Shown here piece after piece: positions 1-8,022 of a stretch of DNA of 64,000 bases (position 1 is the stretch's first letter; each line of letters begins with the position of its first letter). The stretch is from Gammaproteobacteria bacterium (GTDB lineage: Bacteria; Pseudomonadota; Gammaproteobacteria; Pseudomonadales; Halieaceae), in NCBI GenBank assembly GCA_024742415.1, contig JANSYN010000005.1:1-64000 (forward strand). The letters are read 5' to 3'. Below the pieces are notes generated by a model that saw nothing but the letters and a program-made list of their open reading frames with translations, did no database searches and was not told where the DNA came from. Position numbers and translations under genes: made by a program.

Positions 1-1
1 C

Positions 2-106
2 GAGTTGATCCTGGCTGGTGTCGATACCGACGTTGATTGGGGTGCCATTTTGCGTATTCATGATAAGCTGTCTCCGCCTTGCTATTCGGGCTCGAGGCCC
101 ACATGA
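2..106 (+). CDS. Possible 3' end of a gene truncated by the window edge
   Basis: An open frame enters from the left edge and ends with TGA at 104-106, giving 34 residues rich in Asp, Leu and Ile and ending in GSRPT. No family is recognised and nothing else supports it. It could be the tail of an upstream cassette gene, in keeping with the small same-strand genes that follow, or chance. Confidence 0.2.
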   Translation, partial: ELILAGVDTDVDWGAILRIHDKLSPPCYSGSRPT

Positions 107-347
107 CTATTCGAGTTGTGCCTAGAATTAGAGTTTGCAGCGCCCCTACTTGTTACCGGTCTCTTAGGAACCTTACAGGCTACGAGCTACTGCAAAAGGC
201 CTTCGGTGGCCGCCGAAGGTGGGTCTCACTTTACCCTTTTATACAGGGAACGCCGTGATGACATTTCCTGAATTGCAACCATACAAGAAAGGCAAGCGGA
301 CGGCTTCGCCGCGACTATAGGCGCAACCATTTACAGAGGGTTAACGT
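107..347. other. Non-coding stretch with a near-perfect hairpin
   Basis: No gene is seen in these 241 bases. A 20-base near-palindrome at 200-219 (arms CCTTCGG and CCGAAGG) is followed by a T-rich stretch at 227-241, so it may be a weak rightward terminator. A second GC-rich hairpin at about 289-305 (AAGCGGACGGCTTCGCCGC) resembles the apex of integron attC sites, but I could not find well-matched outer core sites, so it is not called as an attC. Confidence 0.3.
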
Positions 348-818
348 ATGAATTGGGATGCAATAGGCGCCATAGGCGAGATTATCGGCGCCTCAGCCGT
401 AGTTGTTTCACTCGTATACTTGGCGCTACAGATTCGCTCGCAAAACACACAGGAAAAACTTTCTGCATTGCGTGAAATGTCGAGAGAATTGCGGGGAACG
501 ACAGCAATGTTCGCCAATAAGGACATGAGCGACATTTTTGTACGTGCTAACGAAGATTACAGTTCTTTAACCGATGCTGAGTCTGTGCAACTAATTGTTT
601 TGGTCACAAATATTTTTCGCGCATGGGAAAACGCCTTCTTTGAAAGCAAAGTCGGGAATCTAGACGAGAACGTCTGGCAAGGGTTGTCCAGAGATTATAC
701 CCAAACAATGGGGATCCCATCATTTCAGTATATCTGGAGTCTACGAAAGCAGAATTACGATTCTGAATTTCAGAAGTACGTAGACAGCATCGATGCGCTT
801 GAATACATCGTCAGATAA
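348..818 (+). CDS. Small single-pass membrane protein, hypothetical
   Basis: A 156-residue protein whose residues 7-28 form a hydrophobic, small-residue-rich segment (IGEIIGASAVVVSLVYLALQ), followed by a mainly polar, probably helical cytoplasmic part with many Glu, Asp and Arg residues. I recognise the general type (an N-terminal anchor followed by a QIR-type linker) as common among orphan genes of environmental bacteria and integron cassettes, but no function is known. Base composition is clearly more AT-rich than the rest of the window. The downstream end is an attC-like site, so this is probably a mobile cassette gene. The start ATG lies eight bases after GAGGG. Confidence 0.7.
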   Translation: MNWDAIGAIGEIIGASAVVVSLVYLALQIRSQNTQEKLSALREMSRELRGTTAMFANKDMSDIFVRANEDYSSLTDAESVQLIVLVTNIFRAWENAFFESKVGNLDENVWQGLSRDYTQTMGIPSFQYIWSLRKQNYDSEFQKYVDSIDALEYIVR

Positions 819-839
819 AGATAGTTCAGTAATGACGCC

Positions 840-903
840 ACACAACGAAGCACTCAAACGGGACAAAGGGCTGCTCACCTCGCCCCTTAGCTCCGCGTTA
901 TAG
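840..903 (+). other. attC-type integron recombination site
   Basis: The 64 bases between two small same-strand genes have the layout of a chromosomal-integron attC. A left simple site ends in ACAAC (840-846). An inner left box ACTCAAACGGGAC follows at about 851-863, then a short apex, an inner right box GCCCCTTAGCTC at about 882-893, and a right simple site GTTATAG at 897-903. The CAAACGGGAC...CCCTTAGC...GCGTTA pattern is a recurring form of attC sites as I know them. GTTATAG departs from the GTTRRRY consensus at its last positions. No integrase gene is in the window. Confidence 0.65.
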
Positions 904-925
904 GTTCAGAATCGGAGAGTGAGCC

Positions 926-1324
926 ATGGCAATTACTTCAGGTTTAATTGAGAATGATTTCGTTGTACTTAGTCCAGACAAAACTGCCACCCTGGAAACA
1001 GCAGACTCTTCGCTTTACGAAAGAATCGAATCGAACTACGCAGGCTTTGAAGGATGCGAGTTAGTATCTTGCCACACCTTCGATAAGGACTGGGATAGTT
1101 GGGAGATTCACCCTCACGGTGATGAACTGGTTCTGCTATTGGAAGGCGAGATATCGTTCGTGCTAGAGCTCGGAAAAGAACTCTCTAAGATTCATCTAGA
1201 TAAAAAGGGCATGTTCTTGATTGTTCCGAGAAATACGTGGCATACGGCAAAAACACGCTGCAAAACCACCGTGCTGTTTATTACCCCGGGACAAGGCACA
1301 GAGCACAAAATAGAGAATGGATAA
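926..1324 (+). CDS. Single-domain cupin protein
   Basis: The 132-residue protein has the two conserved cupin motifs. The first spans about residues 60-80 (HPHGDELVLLLEGEISF, with the metal-ligand His/His/Glu pattern). The second lies around residues 98-110 (FLIVPRNTWHTAK, with the distal His). It is predicted to fold as one small beta-barrel that binds a divalent metal or a small ligand; the substrate cannot be read from the sequence. It starts 22 bases after the attC right end, with GGAGAG before the ATG, which is the standard position for a cassette gene. Composition is AT-richer than the chromosome around it. Function beyond the cupin fold is unknown. Confidence 0.75.
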   Translation: MAITSGLIENDFVVLSPDKTATLETADSSLYERIESNYAGFEGCELVSCHTFDKDWDSWEIHPHGDELVLLLEGEISFVLELGKELSKIHLDKKGMFLIVPRNTWHTAKTRCKTTVLFITPGQGTEHKIENG

Positions 1325-1546
1325 CGAAGCGATTGATTACATTACAGCTGCAAGCTACCTTAGTGGGGCCCACTCCTGCGTCGTTTGCCCTTTCCCGCAA
1401 CGTTACAGGGCAGCGGAGAGCCGTTGATCGACCCACAAGCAGTCTTCCAGCAAGACCGGATAACTTATCGAAAGTAGCTGCTTCTTGTTATTCGCAATAC
1501 TTCTCGAGACGCTATGTTAGATCTCCGAATTGTGACCGGTGAAAAG
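1325..1546 (+). other. Non-coding gap, possible remnant attC
   Basis: No convincing gene. The cupin stop overlaps GATAACGAAGC, and a perfect GTTRRRY core (GTTAGAT) sits at 1516-1522, just upstream of the next reading frame. Two attC-like ends may therefore flank this gap, but the inner boxes are not recognisable and about 200 bases is longer than a normal site. Confidence 0.25.
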
Positions 1547-1780
1547 ATGATGTCTTACACTATGCGGATACTAATCATACTGGCAGTTGTACTGAGCGCA
1601 GGATTCACGCGTGATGAAAGTTGGGCTGGTGGCTCAACTGACCAAGAAACTGGCGACAACCCAGTATGCGGAGAAGCGCTCTATCGAGATGTGCTGCATT
1701 ATTCTGCATCTGGAGAACACCGTACTGGTACAAACGCAGATCACCAAGCCCGTCAATGGCTAGCTAAAGAATGGGTATGA
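1547..1780 (+). pseudogene. Truncated start of an M28-type peptidase-like gene
   Basis: The reading frame begins with a secretory signal (about residues 5-24, RILIILAVVLSAGF). Near its end it has the segment SASGEHRTGTNADHQARQWL. This is the EHRTGT-type N-terminal pattern I know from secreted M28/PA-type aminopeptidases. The frame stops after about 77 residues, before any zinc-binding domain, and its last nine bases overlap the start of the next gene. It therefore looks like a 5' fragment cut off by a deletion or insertion. The family assignment rests on a short motif, so an unrelated small secreted protein is possible. The start is uncertain; ATG at 1514, 1550 and 1562 are alternatives. Confidence 0.45.
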
Positions 1781-2874
1781 ATAGTCTTATTGTTACTTCG
1801 CTTGCTGTTCTTCTGTTGATCTATGGTTGTTCCGACGGAAGTGACGACCCTGCAAATGGGGCTTCTCACACTCGGTCCGGACCACCATTCCAGGAGCTCT
1901 ATAACCAGGGTGTGGATCGATATCTTGGAGAGTTCACACCCATGACTTCGGAAACCGTCGGCGGTGGTGTTATAGAGCACACGTTTGGCGCAGGCGACGG
2001 TCCGCTCTGCTTCACGGGAAACGAGTTCGCCATGTCCACGCGTGATGGTGTAAGCGATGAGCTTTTGATCTTCCTGCAGGGAGGTGGAGCCTGCGGGCCA
2101 ACCAACTGCGCGGCCGTGCCTGTTGGGCTTCCCCTTTTCAATGTCGGGATTCTTGAGGCCGGCAACCCGGCAAACCCGACAACAGACTATGACCTTGGCT
2201 ACATACCCTATTGCGACGGAACGCTATTCACGGGTGATCGGGACGTGGATAGCGATGGTGACGGCAACATCGACCGCTACTTCCGCGGCATACAAAACCT
2301 CTCGGCTTCGCTCGATGTCATCCGCAGCAACTATCCCACACCTGGCAGGATCGTTCTTGCGGGCAACAGCGCGGGGGGCTTTGGCATTCACTATGCGTTG
2401 CCGCTGGTGCGGAAACAGTACCCAGACGTACCCATCGAACTCATCAACGATTCCGGCATGGGCATACAGCAGCCCGGCTCCCAGGAACGCCTGAATGCCT
2501 ACTGGAACTCTGATAGTTTCTTCCCGGCTAACTGCGGTACCTGTATCGGGGCAGATGGCAATCTCACGGATTATCACAAGTACCAGCTTGCCGAGGATGA
2601 AAACATTCGCATCGGTTTCATCAGTTCCACCCGGGACGAAACGATCGTGGGGCAATCTGGGATAGAGGGTGACATCTTCGAGGCGGAGCTTCTCGAGGCG
2701 GTGGCGGAGCTCGAAGACGCGTACCCCGATCGAGTCCGCAGCCTTATCTCTTTTACCGACGAGCACACCTATATTATCAAACAGTTCGACTTCGCTGTAG
2801 CTGATACCACTGTACGGCAGTGGGTAACCAGTATGCTGAATTCCAGTGACGGCTGGGTGTCAAAGAGCGACTGA
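1771..2874 (+). CDS. Pectinacetylesterase/Notum-family lipoprotein
   Basis: A 367-residue protein with a lipoprotein signal (LLLIYGC, Cys at about residue 20) followed by an Asp-rich linker. The body is an alpha/beta hydrolase of the pectinacetylesterase family. It has an oxyanion-type segment LLIFLQGGGACG, the nucleophile motif GNSAGG with Ser200, a probable acid in the TRDETIVG segment, and a His in DEHTYI near residue 331. A calcium-loop-like stretch DSDGDGNID lies near residue 156. The family removes acyl esters from polysaccharides or proteins. Here it would act at the outer membrane or cell surface; the substrate is unknown. Its start overlaps the truncated M28-like fragment, so its current promoter may be borrowed. 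Confidence 0.8.
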   Translation: MGMNSLIVTSLAVLLLIYGCSDGSDDPANGASHTRSGPPFQELYNQGVDRYLGEFTPMTSETVGGGVIEHTFGAGDGPLCFTGNEFAMSTRDGVSDELLIFLQGGGACGPTNCAAVPVGLPLFNVGILEAGNPANPTTDYDLGYIPYCDGTLFTGDRDVDSDGDGNIDRYFRGIQNLSASLDVIRSNYPTPGRIVLAGNSAGGFGIHYALPLVRKQYPDVPIELINDSGMGIQQPGSQERLNAYWNSDSFFPANCGTCIGADGNLTDYHKYQLAEDENIRIGFISSTRDETIVGQSGIEGDIFEAELLEAVAELEDAYPDRVRSLISFTDEHTYIIKQFDFAVADTTVRQWVTSMLNSSDGWVSKSD

Positions 2875-3109
2875 GTTCGCGTAGTTTGAGCGTCCACAGC
2901 ACGAAGCGAACGCAGTCGCCATTGTAATGCACCAGACAAACACGGCCCGCGCTTCTGTCTCACCTGTCAACGACGATGGAAAACTGACAGCATGCAAGTG
3001 TCCACGACACAGGTGGCGATCACTACACTGGAAACTGATCCATAAGAGCTGCAAGCTACACGCACTGGGCGACCCATTGCGCAGCCTGAATGCAATTTCG
3101 CCGAGGTAA

Positions 3110-3397
3110 ATGTCCGTGCCCAGAATCACCCTGAAAGGCCATATGCTGGTTCCCGATGCTGATTTGGCTGCAGTCCTTGCCGAACTTCCCAACCACATCG
3201 AGCTTACGCGCAGAGAACCGGGATGCCTCACATTCACAGTGAATCAAAATCCTGAGAATGCCAACCGCTTCGACGTGTTTGAGGAATTCTGCGATCAACA
3301 TGCATTCGAGCACCATCAAGAACGCGTGCCAGGCTCCAGGTGGGGAACCATCACAGCAAATGCAGTGCGGCACTACACTGTTGAGGGTCTTGCGTGA
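3110..3397 (+). CDS. Antibiotic-biosynthesis-monooxygenase (ABM) domain protein
   Basis: The 95 residues match the small dimeric alpha/beta-barrel ABM (YgiN-like) fold. The pattern is a first strand (ITLKGHMLVP), the characteristic EPGCLTFTVNQN strand, then FDVFEEFCDQHAFEHHQ with the conserved His residues, and a last strand. Such proteins are small oxygenases or quinol-handling enzymes; the substrate is not evident. Only weak ribosome binding (GAGGT) precedes the ATG. The gene stands alone between a 235-base gap without a recognisable gene and a decayed VOC fragment, again suggesting a mosaic region. Confidence 0.75.
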   Translation: MSVPRITLKGHMLVPDADLAAVLAELPNHIELTRREPGCLTFTVNQNPENANRFDVFEEFCDQHAFEHHQERVPGSRWGTITANAVRHYTVEGLA

Positions 3398-3420
3398 GTC
3401 GCCTGCCACCTTCGGGGCGC

Positions 3421-3535
3421 GAGGCCGGCGCTAAAAACAATGGCGCGCCTGGCCTGCGCCCGCTGAACCCTTCAAACGATTATGCGGCTTTCGTGATTGG
3501 TCCAGACGGCACAACATTGCGGTGGTTTGTCATGC
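3421..3535 (+). pseudogene. Decayed C-terminal end of a VOC (glyoxalase-like) protein
   Basis: The frame here reads GAKNNGAPGLRP..., then NDYAAFVIGPDGTTL. This is the classical end of small VOC-superfamily proteins (GGKDNGxPGLRPxYHPNYYAAFVxDPDG-type). The normal tail after DPDG is replaced by unrelated sequence, and there is no in-frame upstream domain. It abuts the ABM gene with overlap of the preceding stop. I read it as a gene remnant left by deletion, not a functional product. Confidence 0.55.
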
Positions 3536-3551
3536 GCCCGGGGCCTGATAC

Positions 3552-3569
3552 GGCGGCGCTTTCGCCGCC
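3552..3569. terminator. GC-rich stem-loop between convergent ends
   Basis: A perfect 7-bp stem GGCGGCG / CGCCGCC with a CTTT loop lies between the mosaic region and the 3' end of the leftward alcohol dehydrogenase. Only a short T run (TTTT at 3574-3577) follows on the plus strand and none on the minus strand, so it is a weak terminator candidate. Confidence 0.35.
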
Positions 3570-3590
3570 CCGGTTTTCCAATACGCGCAA

Positions 3591-4796
3591 TTACGCGGCG
3601 ATCTGGTTTAGCACAACCAGCACGCTGTCGCGATCCAGCAGACGCGGCGTGGGGTAAGTGTCGCCCTCGGCAATGGCCAGTTTTACAATGTCCTCAAAGT
3701 CTTCCCGCTTGATCAACTCGGACTGGTCGGGTATGCCGACCTCGGTGCGCAGATCGCGCACCGCCTGAATGAACTTGTTCGCCAGCGTGCTTTCGTCGTC
3801 TCCGGCGTTGCCTAGCCCTACCAACACGGCCAGTGTGGCAAGATCAGCGCGCGCTTCGTCTTTGCAGAACTCCAGGATGTGCGGCAGCACCAGCGCGTTC
3901 GCCAGGCCGTGGGGTATGCCGTACTTGCCGCCAAGCTGGTGCGCAATGGCGTGCACATTACCCACATTCACCTGGTTGATCGCCAGGCCCGCGTAGTACG
4001 CCCCCATGGCCATGCCATCTCGCGCTTGTTTGTCGCTACCATCGTGATACGCCTTGGCCAGATTTTCGAACACCAGCTTCACTGCCATTCGCGCGTCTTC
4101 CTTGCGCGTGCCGCGCTCCCACACACCGATGTACGCTTCTATACCGTGCGTCAGCGCATCCATGCCGGTAGCCGCGGTAATATGCGGCGGCAGGCCAGCC
4201 ACTAGATCGGGATCAAGCGCCGACACCACAGGTAGCAATGTACCGCCGGAAATGATGTGCTTTTCATGGGTGGCCGCGTCCTTGATCACTGCGCCCATCG
4301 TCGCTTCTGAGCCGGTGCCCGATGTGGTTGGGATCGCAAATACGGGCAGCACTTCATGCTTCAATTTGCCAAAGCCTACCCAGTTCGCGGGCGACTCATC
4401 ACTGGTCATCGAGGCGGAAATAATTTTTGCGGCATCCATTGAAGAACCACCGCCAATCGCCAGAATCGCCTCACAGTTTTGCGCCTTGCCCATGGCCGCA
4501 CCCTCGGCGACCTGTTCAAACGTGGGGTCGGGCAGCACACCATCATAGATCGAAACAGTAATATCGGTGGACGCCAACGCCTGGGTTGCCTGGTCAACAA
4601 TGCCCAGATCACGCAGTGGCTTGTCGGTAACGATCAGCAGCCGCTTTACCCCCGTGCGCGCAATATGTTCGCACAATTGGCTGGCACTGCCGGAGCCGGC
4701 GTACACCATGTGTCGCGCGCCAGGTGAAAATTTTACGACCAGCTTTGCGATAGACAGATAAAGGCCGTGCAGGATTTTTCTGATAAACATCGGCAT
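3591..4796 (-). CDS. Iron-containing alcohol dehydrogenase
   Basis: A 401-residue group III (Fe-ADH) enzyme that interconverts an alcohol and an aldehyde or ketone with NAD(P). Visible features are the nucleotide-binding GGGSSMDAAK motif, PTTSGTGSE, and the metal-ligand region DALTHGIEAY, HAIAHQLGG and GIPHGLANA with its conserved His residues. I chose the ATG at 4796 because GGGAG lies 7 bases upstream; an in-frame ATG at 4841 would add 15 unusual residues. It is the last gene of the leftward catabolic series and is separated from the MFS gene by about 190 bases, so it may have its own promoter. Confidence 0.9.
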   Translation of the reverse strand: MPMFIRKILHGLYLSIAKLVVKFSPGARHMVYAGSGSASQLCEHIARTGVKRLLIVTDKPLRDLGIVDQATQALASTDITVSIYDGVLPDPTFEQVAEGAAMGKAQNCEAILAIGGGSSMDAAKIISASMTSDESPANWVGFGKLKHEVLPVFAIPTTSGTGSEATMGAVIKDAATHEKHIISGGTLLPVVSALDPDLVAGLPPHITAATGMDALTHGIEAYIGVWERGTRKEDARMAVKLVFENLAKAYHDGSDKQARDGMAMGAYYAGLAINQVNVGNVHAIAHQLGGKYGIPHGLANALVLPHILEFCKDEARADLATLAVLVGLGNAGDDESTLANKFIQAVRDLRTEVGIPDQSELIKREDFEDIVKLAIAEGDTYPTPRLLDRDSVLVVLNQIAA

Positions 4797-4987
4797 TGGT
4801 ACATCTCCCTGTTTTTGTCCCGCCGAAGGCAGGGGGCTCAAAATACTCTGGCGGTTGCGGTTTCGCGAGTGCCAAACGACGTGCCAGGCAGCGCAGTCAA
4901 GGCAGCTAAGATAGGCAATTCAGATGGAAATAGCGAGGTTCATTATGGCCCAAAACCGGGCCAATGGTGCCAGCCAGGGCGACTATA

Positions 4988-6169
4988 CTAGGGCCTGGAC
5001 GCAGGCAGCAGCCAGGCTAACAGTATCGCCAGCAGCAGCAGGCCCGACAGCAGCATAAACATCGGCTCATAGCTACCGGTGCGATCAAACAGGTAACCGG
5101 CCAGCGGCGCGCCGACCAGGCCAAAGGGCATGAACAATGGCATCTGGGCACCAATCACGCGGCTGATAACCGACGCGTCGTAGTAGCGGCTGTTGAGATA
5201 ACCCTGCATGGTGAGAAACGCACCGCCGCCGAAGCCAAGGAAGCACAGCCCGGCGATCACACCCGGCGTATTCTGTGCGCCCATCAGTAACGCAAAACCA
5301 ATGACCTGCAAACCCAGCAGCGCCATGGCCAGCCACTTGGCACGGGCATTGGCCGCACTGCCCAGCCAGGCAACACTCAACTTGCCGGCCATACCCGCCA
5401 TACCGGCCAATGACAGAAACCATCCAGCCTGTGCCAGTGTGTAACCCTCGGCCAGAAAATGCGGCGGATAAACCACCGCCAACACCACCGAGACGCCAAG
5501 CCCCAACGCCGAACACAGGCCAACCAGCCAGAATTCGCGGCGTCGATAGATGTCAGCGTCTACCGGTGGCTGGCCTGGTGCTGCGTCACTGGCCACAGTA
5601 CCCACTACTTCACCGGGCAGGCCGGCGAGCGCGCCCGCCCACAGCGCCACGAACACCGCACCGGCCAGGGTTGCCAGCGCCGCACGCCATTCCAGGTACG
5701 ACAGCAGAAAGCCCATCATCGGGGGCAAAGTGGCACTGGCCACGCTGATGCCGATAGCGGCAATCGCCAGCGCCCTCGCCTCCCTGCCCGGGTAGCACTT
5801 CACCATCAGGCCGTTGATGACCACGGGGCCGTAGAATGTCAGCCCCAGCGAAAACAGCAGAAAGCACAGTCCCATCAGCCACAGCGATGGCATGCGCGTA
5901 ATCAGCAGCAGTGCACCCATCGCCAGGGCGGCGCCAAACAACACCATACGGCGCACTGGCAGCCTGTCAGCCAACTTGCCCACAAAGGGCGAGACAATGC
6001 CCGGTACCAGCAGAAGCAGCACCGGCCCCATATTCACCACCGCTGTGCTAACACCGAACTCCTGTACCAACGGGGCAACAAAAAAACCGTATACGCCGAT
6101 CAGGCCGGCACCCAGGCCCAGGCACATCATGCCGCACAGCGCTGGCAGCCAGTCTTTTAATGAAGGCAT
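4988..6169 (-). CDS. MFS transporter, monocarboxylate/oxalate-formate type
   Basis: A 393-residue protein with about twelve hydrophobic segments and the MFS loop-2 signature as GKLADRLPVRRMV near residue 65. The GAGLIGVYGFFVAPLVQEFG start and the pattern of the first helices resemble the MCT/OFA group, which carries small carboxylates. It would sit in the inner membrane and probably imports or exports the acid handled by the neighbouring catabolic genes; the substrate is inference only. Start ATG follows TTAGAGACG. A strong leftward terminator separates it from the decarboxylase-like gene upstream, so it is transcribed separately. Confidence 0.85.
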   Translation of the reverse strand: MPSLKDWLPALCGMMCLGLGAGLIGVYGFFVAPLVQEFGVSTAVVNMGPVLLLLVPGIVSPFVGKLADRLPVRRMVLFGAALAMGALLLITRMPSLWLMGLCFLLFSLGLTFYGPVVINGLMVKCYPGREARALAIAAIGISVASATLPPMMGFLLSYLEWRAALATLAGAVFVALWAGALAGLPGEVVGTVASDAAPGQPPVDADIYRRREFWLVGLCSALGLGVSVVLAVVYPPHFLAEGYTLAQAGWFLSLAGMAGMAGKLSVAWLGSAANARAKWLAMALLGLQVIGFALLMGAQNTPGVIAGLCFLGFGGGAFLTMQGYLNSRYYDASVISRVIGAQMPLFMPFGLVGAPLAGYLFDRTGSYEPMFMLLSGLLLLAILLAWLLPASRP

Positions 6170-6234
6170 AGAACGTCTCTAATCAGGCCTTACGCGTGCG
6201 GGACGCACACCAAGGGGGCTACACAGAAACACAA

Positions 6235-6262
6235 AAGCCCCGGGCTGCATAGTCCGGGGCTT
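6235..6262 (-). terminator. Rho-independent terminator
   Basis: A perfect 9-bp inverted repeat (AAGCCCCGG / CCGGGGCTT) with a 10-base loop. On the minus strand it ends in TTTT, 30 bases downstream of the acetoacetate-decarboxylase-like stop codon. It ends the leftward 10.3-6.3 kb transcript. Confidence 0.8.
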
Positions 6263-6291
6263 CGGTAAGAGCTACTGCTAGCAGGTCTGGC

Positions 6292-7071
6292 TTATGACCG
6301 CTTCGGCCCGCCATTCTCGCCAGGCCAGCGTGAACCTGAAATCGTGTCGGCAAACGGCAGGAATGCATCCGGGTCCAGTGCACCGGCAAGCGTCATCTCG
6401 CGGTCAAGGAAGATCGGCCACCACAGATACGACTCCAGCATTTCACGCTTGGGCAGCAGGGTCGTGAGTGGGTCCCAGGGGCTGTCGCGCAGGATCAACT
6501 CGCCCTCTACGTTCTCGCGGTGTGCAGTGCCATACTTGCTGCGCACGCGCACCACGTGCGGCGGATAGTCAAAGCCCGTTGCTGGGCCACCCACACTGAC
6601 CGCGCGCGAATACTTCAGCCAGAACTCGTTCTGTTCAAACTCGGGGCCTGGGTCCACCGGGCCTGAAGACACACCCTTGTACTCCACGAAGGTGTAACCC
6701 TGGTGGATACAACGCGCTGTGACCTGGGGCCCAAGGCGATAGTACTCAGTGGTGCAGGGGTACTTGGGCTGGCCGTTGGTTTCCTGGCTGACAAAAATCG
6801 CGGACTCCTGGTCGATGCCGTAGCCCAGCGTAAACTCGCCGGCCACACCGTCAAAGTTGGCGTCAACACTGGTCACAATGCCGTACTCGGGCTCGTCGGG
6901 CACGGGGAAGTTGTAAATGGTGAGCCTTACGATGGGTTCTGCGCCTGGCTCAATGCCCGGCGGCAGTAACGCCGCGACTTTGTCGGGGTCAGTCCGGTAG
7001 GCAAGTTTGAGCATGGGCCAGTTGATGATGTCGCCCGGGTTGCCCTGGGGTACCGCAGTTTCATTTGTCAT
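6292..7071 (-). CDS. Acetoacetate decarboxylase-family protein
   Basis: The 259 residues align in pattern with the acetoacetate decarboxylase fold. They include PPGIEP near residue 37, the strand containing YNFPVPDEPEYG, and the QPKYPC segment, where Lys103 corresponds to the Schiff-base lysine of the family (normally PKK). The second lysine of that pair, which lowers the pKa of the first in classical enzymes, is Tyr here. True beta-keto acid decarboxylation is therefore uncertain; many family members act as hydratases or aldolases instead. It follows the SDR gene by 68 bases and ends before a terminator, so it is the last gene of this operon. Confidence 0.8.
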   Translation of the reverse strand: MTNETAVPQGNPGDIINWPMLKLAYRTDPDKVAALLPPGIEPGAEPIVRLTIYNFPVPDEPEYGIVTSVDANFDGVAGEFTLGYGIDQESAIFVSQETNGQPKYPCTTEYYRLGPQVTARCIHQGYTFVEYKGVSSGPVDPGPEFEQNEFWLKYSRAVSVGGPATGFDYPPHVVRVRSKYGTAHRENVEGELILRDSPWDPLTTLLPKREMLESYLWWPIFLDREMTLAGALDPDAFLPFADTISGSRWPGENGGPKRS

Positions 7072-7139
7072 AGGGTTATCCTTACTGGGTTACTACTTTA
7101 TGGTTAATGCTATTTTCACCGTCAAAAAAAGAACGCCAC

Positions 7140-8018
7140 CTAGCCCAGCATTGCAGGCACGGGGGTTGTTCGATTCAGGATCATGTCGGCACGCGCGCGA
7201 ATTTTGGCATCGGTTTCCGGCGTTGTTTCCAGCAGCCAGAACGCGTCCTGCTCTAGCCCGCGTATTGCCATCTCTGCCACTTCATCCGGGTGCGTGGTTT
7301 GAATTTCGATTCCATACTCGGCCGCCATTTTCTTCATGTCGTCAACAGAGTTAATGCCTGACTCATTACCTTCGACCTCTTTCTTCAGCGCTTCGGGCCG
7401 CACCCTGCCGGAGTTGAACAGGCCCGTGTCGACCACGTGCGGGCCGGGGAACAGCGCGCTGACTTTCACCGGCAAACCCCCTGCCTGCACCTGATAATGC
7501 AGGTTCTCGGTAATGGCATGCACCGTGGCTTTGCTGGCGGTATAGATTGGCGCGTCGGGCAATATCACGTAGGCGCCGTTGCCAGAGCCCGTCACCACGA
7601 AATGTGCTTCGCGGCCGGCGGCAACCAGGCGTGGCATGAACGCGCGAATACTGTTGATCACACCCCAGACATTCACGTTGAAGCACCACTGCCAGTCTTT
7701 TTCCGAGTAATCCCACATGGCGCCTGTTTCGCCGGCGCCGATGCCGGCATTGGCAAACACGAGGTCCAGGCCGCCGAGTTTCTCGGTAGCGGCATCGGCC
7801 AGTGCGTTCAGGCTGTCTACCGAGGTGACATCACAGTGCTCAACAATCGCCTCGATGTTGGCTGCGGCAAGTTCCTCGGCAATGTGTGCCATGGCTGTTT
7901 TATCAACATCGCCAACAGCGATTTTTGCACCGCGCCTGCCCAACGCAAACGCCAGTGAGCGCCCTACTCCGCTGGCGCCGCCGGTAATAACGGCCACCTT
8001 ATTGGTAAAATCTTTCAT
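7140..8018 (-). CDS. Short-chain dehydrogenase/reductase
   Basis: A 292-residue classical SDR. It has the cofactor motif TGGASGVGRSLA at residues 12-23 followed by Asp at the end of beta-2 (GDVD), which favours NAD. The NAG motif is at residues 89-91, and the catalytic YTASK sits near residue 158 with a Ser/Gly-rich stretch before it. The C-terminal extension (EVEGNESGINSVDDM...) is typical of the larger, environmental SDR group. It starts four bases downstream of the Rieske oxygenase stop, so the two are almost certainly co-translated. It probably oxidises or reduces a hydroxy/keto group on the same substrate; the substrate is unknown. Confidence 0.88.
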   Translation of the reverse strand: MKDFTNKVAVITGGASGVGRSLAFALGRRGAKIAVGDVDKTAMAHIAEELAAANIEAIVEHCDVTSVDSLNALADAATEKLGGLDLVFANAGIGAGETGAMWDYSEKDWQWCFNVNVWGVINSIRAFMPRLVAAGREAHFVVTGSGNGAYVILPDAPIYTASKATVHAITENLHYQVQAGGLPVKVSALFPGPHVVDTGLFNSGRVRPEALKKEVEGNESGINSVDDMKKMAAEYGIEIQTTHPDEVAEMAIRGLEQDAFWLLETTPETDAKIRARADMILNRTTPVPAMLG

Positions 8019-8022
8019 GGGC

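Noticed and set aside
289-347. Second attC upstream of the first small gene
   Set aside because: The AAGCGGACGGCTTCGCCGC apex is suggestive, but the outer core sites do not match and the end GTTAACG departs from the consensus.
2224-2766. 180-codon leftward frame inside the esterase gene
   Set aside because: Antisense shadow of the pectinacetylesterase-like gene.
5459-6160. Long rightward open frame inside the MFS gene
   Set aside because: It is an antisense shadow of a clear membrane transporter, with His/Arg/Gln-rich composition that is typical of reading GC-rich genes on the wrong strand.
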